Source: Nectonema munidae (lineage: Eukaryota; Nematomorpha; Nectonematoida; Nectonematidae). Taken from it: a DNA stretch of 64,000 nucleotides. Shown one piece after another: positions 13,001 to 22,927 of the stretch. The stretch lies in assembly GCA_030549495.1 (NCBI GenBank), contig JAUIRK010001031.1:372001-436000 (forward strand). The letters are read 5' to 3'. A program made the position numbers and the translations under genes. Below the pieces are notes generated by a model. The model worked only from the letters and a program-made list of their open reading frames with translations, did not search any database and was not told the origin of the DNA. The first letter of the stretch is position 1. The number at the start of each line of letters is the position of its first letter.

Positions 13001-13143
13001 TTTATAAAAAAATTTTCAAAAAGTCATTTTTTTGAAGGCAGGAAAGATAAACCACATATATAAAAAAATTTTTTGTAAAAATATTTAGCCCCCCTAAATT
13101 TTTTTCCAGCCCTCCCAAGTGAAAAGTTCTAGCTACGGGCCTG
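10051..13143 (+). mobile_element. Young hAT transposon W (ZMYM1-like), present only in copy A
   Basis: The element starts CAGGCCTGTAG and ends CTACGGGCCTG, which are 11-bp terminal inverted repeats with one mismatch. Perfect 8-bp target duplications TATATAAG flank it (10043-10050 and 13144-13151). Copy B has the empty site (TATGTAAG, about 38507-38514), which proves insertion after the copies diverged. Sub-terminal G/C runs (GGGGGGCTGAGCCCCCC near 10077) form part of the ends. It carries a transposase gene on the plus strand. Within the host gene it is antisense and lies in the intron between exons 13229-13399 and 9430-10026. It enlarges that intron from about 100 nt to 3.2 kb. Confidence 0.95.
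10719..12933 (+). pseudogene. ZMYM1-like hAT transposase in W, near-intact, two homopolymer slips
   Basis: A 569-codon open stretch (10970-12679) plus flanking frames encode a hAT-family transposase. The first ATG is at 10719 (MDKFVIKK). The TTF/MYM-type region reads NWYNLYPWLEYS, then KDAAFCFPCRLFA. DUF4371-like segments follow (GFLKHQASCSHLDSMAAW; NFSLMMDGTRDKTNTENIS; CFDGASVMSGCNGGVQAIL; YVHCLNHRLHLIIIDTFS; LLEQRWSGHYQTT). The C-terminal dimerisation segment reads FPCSTALCESSFSTLSNI (12655-12933, stop TAA). The reading frame shifts by one missing base in the A8 run near 10741 and again in the A7 run near 12646. Otherwise it is open. Both slips are in A runs, so either recent mutation or read error is possible. 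Transposases of this type act on the element ends in the nucleus. Confidence 0.85.
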
Positions 13144-13228
13144 TATATAAGCAAAAAATAAATATAAAATATAAAGGCATAATACTATATTTTCATCAAA
13201 TTAAATTTATAAAAATGTTTTAAGATAC

Positions 13229-13399
13229 TTATATTCATTTCAATTTCATGGCGCGATTTCATTGGGTCAATATATGTTTCTGCTATTTGACATTTGTTTG
13301 GAAGCTCAGAGGGAAAAAAGGATTCCTTTTGAAATGTTTTAACCCCTGTTTTCTGTTTTCTAACCATTAGATCTTCTTCTGCGCATAGAATAAATCTTT
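13229..13399 (-). CDS. Internal 171-nt exon of cysteine-rich (MGA-like) gene, copy A
   Basis: The minus-strand exon lies between acceptor TTTTTCAG and donor ATAA/GTATCT. It encodes RFILCAEEDLMVRKQKTG, then a stretch with PSELPNKCQIAETYIDP, ending EIEMNI. It enters and leaves in phase 1, which fits both neighbours. No domain was recognised. It is the same length in copy B, at 38592-38762. Confidence 0.55.
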
Positions 13400-13460
13400 C
13401 TGAAAAACAATATAAAGATAATTATTGCACGGATTCCTAGAAATAAAAAATCAATTTAAC

Positions 13461-13661
13461 TTTCTAACTTTAGCTTTCTCTTTTCACTAAGTTTCTTGTA
13501 TCGAAGATCTCTATAAAATTCTCTCTCTTTTTCTGAAATGAAAGGACTTGAAAGTTTTTCTAAGAACTCTCGAACAGAAAGGGTTAGTAGTTCTTCTTCA
13601 CTGAACAATGAAGAGTTAGTAAATGTAGAAATATCAAAATCCATAAAGTAAGTTTTATTTT
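13461..13661 (-). CDS. Upstream exon of cysteine-rich (MGA-like) gene, copy A
   Basis: The exon opens after acceptor TGTTTCAG and encodes NKTYFMDFDISTFTNSSL, then SEEELLTLSVREFLEKLSS, then a basic tail (RYKKLSEKRKLKLE). Two donors in the same phase are possible (CTTA/GTGAAA or GAAA/GTTAAA); the second is used here. The segment EEELLTLSVREF faintly recalls the Maf extended homology region, but no bZIP basic region follows, so no family is assigned. It enters in phase 1, so at least one further 5' exon must exist; it was not identified. Confidence 0.5.
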
Positions 13662-15544
13662 CTGAAACATGAAAAATGTAGATGAAGAAATTAAGGTTTG
13701 CAACATTAAACATTATTATATTTTTTAAGGATAAAGAAAATATTAACAAAGTCTAGAGAATTATATAATATATATATCATTCATTTCTTAAATAGAAAGT
13801 TACATTGCTTTTCCATAAAAATTTGATAGCAGAAATAGGAAAAAAGCTTGAAAAAGTGATATTTTAAGGCGGAACAAATGTGTTGAAAGTTATAAAATTA
13901 AAAATATTTCATTAAATATAAAAATAAAATTTTAACTTAGGATGGAGGCAAGTTAGCTTTCACGTAAACCGTATTTAAAGCAGCTGGCGGTTTTGGAAAG
14001 CCTCCACCCTCAAATAAAATATTCCTATCAACCTAACGCTATTCTATATAACTATTAAAGATAACATGAAAAAAACTTTAGGTTTATCGGATAGTTACTA
14101 GAGAACATAAACTGTAATATTTCAGAGCGTATATTTAAAAAATTGATAAAATAAAAATCTTGAGCTAAGAAGTTGCTATTATAATTCTGATGTGTAAAAG
14201 GTACACCACCTAATACAGAAATTAAGAATAAAATATCTTTTAAAAATTTTTTATTGATATTTTTATGCTTTGACAAAAAAGTGAACATAGATAGATACTT
14301 GTGCCACGATAAATTTTATTACCACACTTTGTACCGAATTACTTTTATGATAATTAAAAAAATAAGCTTATATTGTAAAAGAGTGAACTTATAAAAATCA
14401 TATATAATAAATATAATAAAGACGTAATTATAGAGAAGACAAAACTTTATTCAATGGAATATTTATACTCCCATAAGCCTTTCTCAACCAAAAGTTTAAA
14501 CTAAAGATGGCTGCTAACCATCTTCTAATTTATAATAAAAATATAGATACAATGATAGATAATAATTTGTAAAATTGCTAAATATGTTCAAAATAAGTTT
14601 TTGATGACCAAAATGGCGATCAAATCTAAATTAAATTAACTTATCAAAATGTTTTTTTAGAATTTCATTGAATACCGATATATTTTTAAAAAATCTGGTG
14701 TTTATAGTAAAAACATTTACAGAGAGCTAAGTAAGTAAGAAGAACTTGAATGAAACAGTCTTAAGCTACTTATAAAATAATTTACTTAGCATCTAATGGA
14801 CCGCGTGTAAAATTAACTCGACTAAAAAGGGTACATGAAATATAAATTTATGAGATGCAATACAGATAAAATAAAAAAACTCTAATCTTCTAAATATTCA
14901 AGAAATAGCCATTAGATCAAAAATATAAGTGGTATTTGGAATGTTCAATCCAATTAAATATACTAGACTTTTAATTAAAAGTTTGCTGAGTAGACAGATC
15001 AAAGAGTTATTTAAAATTACTGTTATGATAAAAATTTTCCAGGAAATTTAAATCATTCTTTTAAAATGAGAAAGAATAAATAAGCTTTAAAATATTTGTA
15101 TATTCTGTAATAATACTTACCACTCCTCTAATTAAACGTTTGACATTAAATTATTAAATCTAAATGATGAAGCTTGTTACAAAACAAGAAGTTTATGATA
15201 AAAAATAATATTCAAATAAATTATCGTTATTCCTTTTATAAATTATTCGAAATAAATGTTTATAATATTTAAAATTTTTAAATTTTTGTAAAATTAAGTC
15301 TATTATAAAATACACTTTTGAAAAATCACAATGAAAATTGTGAATTCTTGGAGGACAATTTTTTAACTTAAAACTAGAACATTGAAAAATTTTGAATTGA
15401 AAAAATATTTGATAATTTACTCGATGGTTTTGATTTACAACTAAATTTTATACAAAATGAAAACAATTTTTTGTTGAAAAACTTTAAAAAATATTTTTTG
15501 TCGGTATCGCATCCAAGTCCAGAATAAATCTGTTATAACTAAAC
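13662..15544. other. AT-rich stretch upstream of the first recognised exon (copy A)
   Basis: The missing 5' exon or exons and promoter of the minus-strand gene should lie here or beyond. An open stretch at 14055-14288 (minus) has no recognisable domain and no convincing splice pair. Otherwise only AT-rich sequence was seen. Confidence 0.4.
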
Positions 15545-15600
15545 AGGTGAGGACGCCACGATCATGATTCGAACCGGGCAGAATTGATTAATTTCTTGCA
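15545..15600 (-). repeat. SINE-like fragment with tRNA B box (copy A)
   Basis: On the minus strand, CCGGTTCGAATCATGATCG contains a B-box-like GGTTCGAATC followed by TGGCGTCCTCACCTG. No A box or cloverleaf can be drawn, so this is a tRNA-derived repeat fragment, not a tRNA gene. Confidence 0.45.
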
Positions 15601-16530
15601 CTTGTTATATGCAAGTTTATTTCTGCATTTACAGATACAGGAGCTAAAAATTGGAACTTTTCAATAAAAATAGACAATGCTACATTCATTCTAATTATAT
15701 CAAATTTGTGAATTCATTTTCATAGTGTTTAAAACATTTATTATTCTAATAATTACATTTATTAGAAATTAAATTAAAAAAAGAGATGCATCAAAACAAA
15801 TATGTAGAAAGAAATTAAAATATAATTTACAACATTCTGACATAATCAAAAATCAATAAAATTACCACGTAGATAATCAAGGAGACATGCTTCATTCATA
15901 TGATCTTACCTTTTCCTTATTAACGATAAAAAAAGCGCAAACGGTGCATGTTTTATAAAGAATGTTTGTTAGATTGACATTTACCCAATTCATCTATATG
16001 TAGTATAGATATATACATATTTGCTTTCAAAATAGGTCATAAAGTCTTGGACTATTTCCTTGTTTAGTGTAGACACAAACTGATCAACGTATCGTTGACA
16101 ACGCGAATGTGGATTTGTATACCTACTCTGCCTACCATATTCAGATATATTTAGAATTAATTTCATTTAAGATTCAGGATTCAAATTCTTTTTGTGCTTA
16201 AAAAAATTATTTTGTATCTAGGTTATTTCCATCAAATACTTAATGACACTGAATCTCTGATTCTATAACTCGTATGATTCACAGAACCCAAATGTCACTG
16301 TTCATTGGAGGCGCAACACATTGAAAAATTAAAGTTAAAAACTTTAGAGATTTAACAAAATGATATATTGCCAAATCAGTTTAATTTTATATATATCACC
16401 CCTCAGGCTGTGTTTGATTCCTGCATTCAAATAATGAGTTTAAAAGGACGAAACCGGTCAAATTCAATTTTTCCAAGAATAATAAAGATAAAGGTACTGT
16501 GGCGTGTTTTCATCGAGAAAGTATATTTAC

Positions 16531-16568
16531 GTCGCTTGTATCGAACTATGAGGAAAGTAGGCTTGATG
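16531..16568 (-). repeat. Fragment of the SINE body (copy A)
   Basis: Matches the body of the SINE at 7677-7868 almost base for base (CGCTTGTATCGAACTATGAG then AAAGTAGGCTTGATG) but lacks the tRNA head. It lies just downstream of the unnamed transposase-like remnant on the same strand. Confidence 0.6.
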
Positions 16569-16723
16569 CCCATTTTTTTGGTATTCACATACAAACTTAT
16601 GTCTTTTTATAACTTGAACAATCAATTGGTTAGTTGAAAAAATATATAAATTTCAGCACATATATTTTATTTATTTAAAACTTATTTATAACTGAATTAA
16701 AAAATGTATAGACAAATATAATT

Positions 16724-18345
16724 TCAAAAATGGTTAGCTTTTGATTTTCGTTGATGTTTACAGTCTGGATGATCGCGGTAGAGTGTCCAACAATAGTTAG
16801 CGAGAATACTTTTATTCCAATAACCTTTATATTCTTTTTCGGTAGCACTAATGTCTTGATGGAATCTTTCTCCATGTTCATCAAACACTGGTACAAGGTG
16901 TTCTGCGAAAAATTCGACATGATAGTCTAAAAAAATGAACCTTTAACGACATTCAGCAGCCCATTTCTGAATAGCATTTTAAAAGATTTTTGATTCCATA
17001 TTTATAAGCGATTGATTTTTTGTTACCCAATAAATTCACACAAATCCAAGCAAAAGCATCCTAAGCAGAATGTTATACCTCATCTAGCGTCGCTTTAAAG
17101 TGCAGATCTTTGAGTAATTCTTTTATTTGTGGACCAACAAAAATCCCTCTTTTAGTTTAGCTTGTGTGATTTTTGGAAACTTTTTAACTATATATTCAAA
17201 GCCGTTCGAGTTTCTTCTTGTAAGCCATTTTATATGTTGCTTTATTAGACCAAGTCTTATATTTAAAGGAGGCAATAAAACATTATGTAGATTGAGTAGA
17301 GGCATATGCTTGACATTAGATAAGCCTTAGTGATATGTTGTTCTAGAATTCCAAACAAAATTTGAATAGTTCTTATCAGTCGCCCGACTGTGCCAAAGGC
17401 ATAAAAACAGCAATATTTTGTAAAGCCTGATTGCATTCCATCACCATTCCTATTATTTTTAAATCATTACATATTTTCCAAGAATACTTTTCATAAGAAA
17501 GACACTCAAGTAATATTTTAATGTTTTCATATGTTTCGGAAAGATGAACAGAATGTGCTATAGGAATAGAAGGTTTCGAGTAACCATTGTGAAGCAAAAC
17601 GCATTTCAAAATGAGTTTGAAGAATCAATAAATAGCCGCCACTCTAAAGCACCATGCTTTTGGTTTAAACATGCTAAAAGACAATCAATCTTGTTACAAA
17701 AACAAAGTGGACCTTTAAAGAAAAATATGTTTGTAGAATAAAATTTCTTTGACGAAAATATGTTATCCATACATCCTGTCCTAACAAAGATTTTTCTTTT
17801 AATCTTGATGCTAAAAGTTCAGCTTTGCTTTTTAAAAGGGATGAATTTTTAACAAAATCGTTTAATTCAGCTTGAGAAAAAAATTTTGGCCAAAGGTTAC
17901 CTTTTTGAGCGACATAATTCTCGACATCAAATTTGTCGGAATCATGATCGTCATCATCAAATCATCATCTGAAACACAATCATTTAGTGGAAATGGAACT
18001 GGTAAATTTTCATTGTTAGGTACAGATCTCATTGTTGATTCCAAAATCCTGAAATATTTATTTTGCAAAAATAGCAATCATCAAGATGATTCTTTGGCTT
18101 CCTCCATATCATATGAATTGCAAAAGGCATAGATTTTTTCTTTTTATTAAACCAATCTCGTAAACCATTTGAACAAGCAGAGCAAATATGATGAGGAGAT
18201 CAAGCCTTTTCTTGATCTCCAAGAGGACAATCAAAATACAATTTGTAGATTTTTCTTATTTTAGGAGTAATTGCACGTTTCTGTGTGTTCACCATATATT
18301 CTTCACACACATAACAAAATTGAGAGAATATTTTTAGAGAATATT
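16724..18345 (-). pseudogene. Unnamed transposase-like family, remnant 1 (copy A)
   Basis: Minus-strand segments in several frames keep the order of a multicopy invertebrate protein family that I know only as uncharacterised. The N-terminal metal-binding clusters are CYVCEEYMV, LGDQEKA, SPHHICSACSNGLRDW and MIWRKPKNHLDDCYFC (18080-18330). The central core is KCVLLHNGYSKPSIPIAHSV, SETYENIKILLE and WKICNDLKIIGMV (17376-17609). Then come LLPPLNIRLGLIKQHIKW and KFPKITQAKLKEG (17123-17305). The C terminus is DEHGERFHQDISATEKEYKG, then LANYCWTLYRD, with a stop at 16724-16726. The acid residues in the ICNDLK and GERFHQD motifs could be parts of a DDE-type nuclease core; that is inference. The remnant carries stops and frameshifts. 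Confidence 0.65.
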
Positions 18346-20134
18346 TTTCGATTTTTTGATTATTTGACAGATATATTATTTAATATCGTGAAAAAATTGC
18401 ATAAATATAGGTAATAACTTATGTAACATCGTCTTCCCGAATGAGGTATATTAAATTTTACATCTAGCAAAATATGAACATTAAACATTGTCTCTAGTGT
18501 CATTTATTTGTACATGGAATAGAAACCATCGTAGTATACAGTTTGGAAGTGAATCATCGTAGTATACAGGTTTGAGATGACACTCAAGTTGTCTACCCAC
18601 GTTCAACCGTACAGGTTATTAGAATATATCATTTCATTACATAACAGAGACGAGTTTCCTAAAACTTTCATACTGAAAAAATATTTTTTCAAATATATTA
18701 TAAATATTTTAAATAATCTCGCATTATACAAATGATGTGTCTGGTGTGTATGTGAGTTTAAGTAGGTCTGGCAAGACAAATATATATAAAAAAAATTTGA
18801 ACCAAAATATTTATGGTAAAATAAAGTTAATATTGTTATTCAGAATGATAAGAGAAATCTAATAATGTATAATACTTGTATATTTGTTGAATATATGTGA
18901 AGTCATAATTTTGAGACCGTTTGAAAGGACTCAAAAATCGAAAATTTTAAAATTAAAAAAAAATTAAAATTTAAAAACTTATTCTTATAGGGTTTGGTAC
19001 GGTGATTCCAAATATTTATTTTGTTTGAAATGAATTGAAGGACTTGTATTTTTGGGGTCAAAGTTGGAAATTTTGTCATTTTATCAAGTTTAGGGTCAAA
19101 AAAAGTATTTTTAAACATTCAAACTTAAAATATTAATGCATTTTCGTAATCAGTATAATATTAACTTTAAAATGAGATATTAAAATCGAAAATTTAATAA
19201 ATTAAAAATTTTGTGAACCCCTACAATTTTTTTAAAAAATTGAATTTTTTTAAATTTTTTCAATTTATTATGTTTAAATATTAGGTATATTTTATGAATA
19301 TGCAAAAAAACTGAAAAAAAATGTAATTATTCATTTTACACGCTAAAATATAGTGAAAAATAGACAAATTGTCCATATTTTTCCAAGGCTTATAAAAAAA
19401 ATTTAGAAATTTTTTCAAAAACGAAATGAAATGCAAAATGAGGGTAAAAGGATGTTCTTTAAGATAGGAATCGTTTAAAATGTTTTTAAAAATTCTCGCA
19501 TAAAGTTCTCTTTCAAAATTAAAATTTGTAAATTTTAACACAAATTATTTTTAAAATACTTAAAATCAAAAATATATATCAAAATTTGGAGAATTTTAAA
19601 ATAAAATGTAAGCGATTTTGAATAAGTAAATGTAAAAATTAGAAAAAAATAATTTTATTTTAATTTAAAAAATCGCAATGTCAACTTTTTTTGGACAAAA
19701 TCTTTTTTTTTTAAAAAATTGAATGAAATTTTTCCAATTTTTTTCAGAAAATATTTTATTTATAAGTGTACTTTTAATCCAATAGAAAAATTAAAAAAAT
19801 TATTTTAGTTTCTCGTGGAAAAAAAATTTTGGGTGGAATTTTTAGTTCAAGTACGGGTCTATGAAATTAATTTAAGGCCATTTCACCTTTTGAACATTTA
19901 ACTCAAGTATCATAAATCATTCAGCGTTAGATTTTAAATGTCCTTGTGTTCAAAGAGAAATCCTGAGGGTTAAAATGAACACTAATTTCGATGAATAAAA
20001 CCGATTTCCTTTCTAATAACTTTTAAAATCCAATGTTAAATTTTTGTGATAAGAACTCTCCTCTTGACTATATAAATTCACATGTATTACCTTCTGAACT
20101 AGGTCTCAATACATCCGCTTTCATTTATAGTGAA
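18346..20134. other. AT-rich non-coding stretch (copy A)
   Basis: Very AT-rich with long A and T runs from 18900 to 19800. A phrase, ATCGTAGTATACAG, is repeated at about 18529 and 18557. No gene or element ends were recognised. The 5' part of the following LINE may extend into the last few hundred bases. Confidence 0.4.
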
Positions 20135-22200
20135 AAAATGGTATTAATATCCTAAGTTTAAATGTCCAATCATTGAAGAGTAAATTTGATTTACTTGAAG
20201 TTTTTATAGAAAATTTCAAAAAATGTTATAATTATGACATTGATACACTCTGTCTACAAGAATGTTGGTGCAACGATTATGAATCTTTCAATATTTTAGG
20301 ATATGATTTTATTAATATTTTCAGTGGTTTATCTCAGCATAGTGGCTTAGGTTTTTTTTTATCAAAAAAAATATAATTTATAAAATTACAAATAAAATCT
20401 CAGAACAAGACAATTTTGAAATATTGGCTATTACAGTTCTTATGCCAAATAATATGAAAATGCCAATTTATAATACTTATCGTAGACCTCATAACATTGT
20501 GCACAATCTAGAAACGTTTTACAGTTATATGAATGATATCTTGTCCAAAACTGAAAGCTCAGAAGTAAATATACTTGTAGATGATTTTAATTTGAATATA
20601 CTTTCTGAAACACAACACATTTTGAACTTTATTAACACTATTCACTCAAATGGCTTTAACTTTTGTATCGTTTCTCCCACACACCCATCATCTGAAACAT
20701 GTATCGACAATTTCATTGTTTCTCAGTCTTTACATAACTTCAAAGTATACGTAATTAATGAGGTCATTTCCAATCATTATCCAATTCTTTTAACATCAAC
20801 TTAGAAGTTAAGCGACAAAATCAAACAAAGTCACAATTTGTCTTTGATGAAAGTTCCTACATTCACAGAGTTTCAAATCATGACTGGAATAGTTTGATTA
20901 CTCAGAATTTCGAAAGTCCAGAGCGCTTCTTGAATATCTTCATTTACCTAATCTCACATTATGTTTCTCTCTCTTATAAAGAAATTGCACTCTGTAAAAA
21001 TTCCAGTCATAATGTCAAAATGAAGCCTTGGATCACTGAAGAAGTTCTACAGATGATAAAGATGCGTAATTCACTTCATAATAACATTAGGGAATTTCCC
21101 AACCAATCAAAATTAATGTGCTCCTTCAAAAAAATGAGAAACAACATTAAAAATAAGTTAATCTTTTTGAAAAAGGCACACTATGAGAACTATTTCTTCA
21201 ATAATTCCAACTCAAAACGAATTTGGTCAAAGGTAAAAAGTGTTATCCATCCCAATAATCAGGATTCATGCGCTATTGAAATTGATGGAAAGATTGTTAC
21301 GGATAAAAAACTAATAGCAAACCAACTCAACAAGGCTTTTAGCTTGCCAAATATAGATGATGCAAAAATTACTCATGAAAGAGTCGATGTTTTCCATGAA
21401 AGTATCTTCAAATTTGAAAATATTTGTGTTCAAGATGTCGAGAAAGCTATTGAAGAGTTGTCAAATAGTAAAGCCAAAGACGCTTATGGTGTAAGCATAT
21501 ATCATATAAAGCTTGTGAAGCCATTTTTATCTCTGATACTCTGCAACTGCTTTAATCAATGCCTGGATACTTCAGTTTTTCCAGATGTTTTAAAAGTCAA
21601 TAGGGTTGTACCTGTCCCTATAAAAGACAAAGGTTTGAAGTTATCTTCTTTTAGACATATTTCAATTATTCCAACGATTGGAAAAATTTTCGAAAATATA
21701 CTTTTTATTCAGATATCAAAATATTTGGAAGAAAATAAAATGTTAGCAAACTGTCAGTTTGCTTTCCGTAAAGGTTTCTCTACAGAACTCCTACATTGCT
21801 GTTTTTTGATAAAATAGTTTCCAATTTAGAAAGAAAATTGATGTTGGTGCAATATACTTGGATCTAAGCAAAGCGTTTGATAGTGTGTCACACAAAATCT
21901 TACTAAACAAGCGTATTCATTTTGGTCTCTGTAATTCATCATTTACATTTTTTGCTTCGTATCTAGCAAATCGCAAACAGTTTATCGACTACCACAAGGC
22001 AAATTCTTCTTATCACAACATAACCAGAGGAGTGCCACAGGTTCTCCTAATATTATTCTACATAACATTATTCAAACTTTTTTGCTAAAGATTTTTTTTT
22101 CCTTTTTTTTCTTTTGAATTACGCTACCTATAAATCATAATGACTTCTTATATGTGTATCGAATTTGTAAATAAATTTTTTCTTCTTCTTCTTCTTCTTC
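20135..22200 (+). mobile_element. Non-LTR retrotransposon (CR1/Jockey-like LINE), internally deleted, copy A
   Basis: The ORF2-like product begins with an AP-endonuclease domain (NILSLNVQSLKSKFD; DTLCLQECWCNDYESF; later VDDFNLN; ISNHYPI). A linker (WITEEVLQMIKMRNSLHNN) and reverse transcriptase follow (KAKDAYGVSIYHIKL; VNRVVPVPIKD; QFAFRKGFSTE; LDLSKAFDSVSHKILLNK; ITRGVPQ). The sequence then jumps from VPQ into a 3' UTR, skipping the FADD catalytic motif and the thumb, so it is an internal-deletion copy. Three or more stops or shifts also break it. The tail is a (CTT)n run after AATAAA. The true 5' end was not found. Confidence 0.8.
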
Positions 22201-22469
22201 ATGTTGAAAACTTGCATTACACAGGTTTACCAATTTGATAACGATAACTCACGAAAACATGTGATAAAATGCATCCACTGAATTGCGATATCTACTTGCG
22301 TTAACATAAAACACTCCCCCGCCTTTCAAAAAATAAATAAATAGGCTGCTTTATTATCACATATATATGTCGAACTATAATAATGAACTATTATATGTTA
22401 TTTGAAAATGGCCTGTAATGCAACTTTTAAATATTCATTATAATGTGAGATAGATAGCATTGGTGTGTG

Positions 22470-22927
22470 ATTTCTTTATCGCACATTGTCGGTATAAAGA
22501 TAACAAATACTCTTCGTTAAAAAACAATAAAATGCTATTTCTCAATTACTTATAATATAAGCAATGTATTCTGAAAGCCCATAATAAATGCTCTAATTTG
22601 GTATATTGCATGATACATTTGGTTGAGAAATACGAAAGTTATAAACGTTTTAATATTGGACTAAAATTTAAGCAAGGAACACTACAAATAAAGTAAGCGT
22701 ACACTAACCCGATAAAATAAACCATACACGCGTGCTAAAGATGGGGTGAGGCGTAGAGATAAGAATTCACTGCGCTCATAAACGCGTAATGCAACATGTG
22801 TTAATCTTTCTTCGCATAGTTATGCGCTAAAATCAATAACACGCGTGATAGAAGTGAGATGTTATTTATTTTTCGCACACTGCCGGTTAAATATAACGAA
22901 TGCCCTTAGTTAAAAATCAGAAAAGTG
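22470..22927. repeat. Diverged direct repeat pair
   Basis: The segments 22470-22540 and 22864-22927 align over about 65 bp at roughly 70% identity by eye. Shared landmarks include CGCACA..G.CGGT, ATA..AA.AA.. and GTTAAAAA. The spacing is about 390 bp. This is possibly an old tandem repeat or long terminal remnants of an unidentified element. Confidence 0.4.

Noticed and set aside
13461-13661. Maf/bZIP transcription factor exon
   Set aside because: EEELLTLSVREF recalls the Maf extended homology region, but there is no basic region or leucine zipper in this or the next exon.
14055-14288. 77-codon minus-strand open stretch upstream of the gene
   Set aside because: It is the same in both copies, but these are too similar for conservation to mean anything. 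No domain or splice pair supports an exon.
18903-19541. Minus-strand open stretches of 71 and 86 codons
   Set aside because: They are rich in F, K, I, L and N because of T and A runs; no start context, domain or splice sites support a gene.
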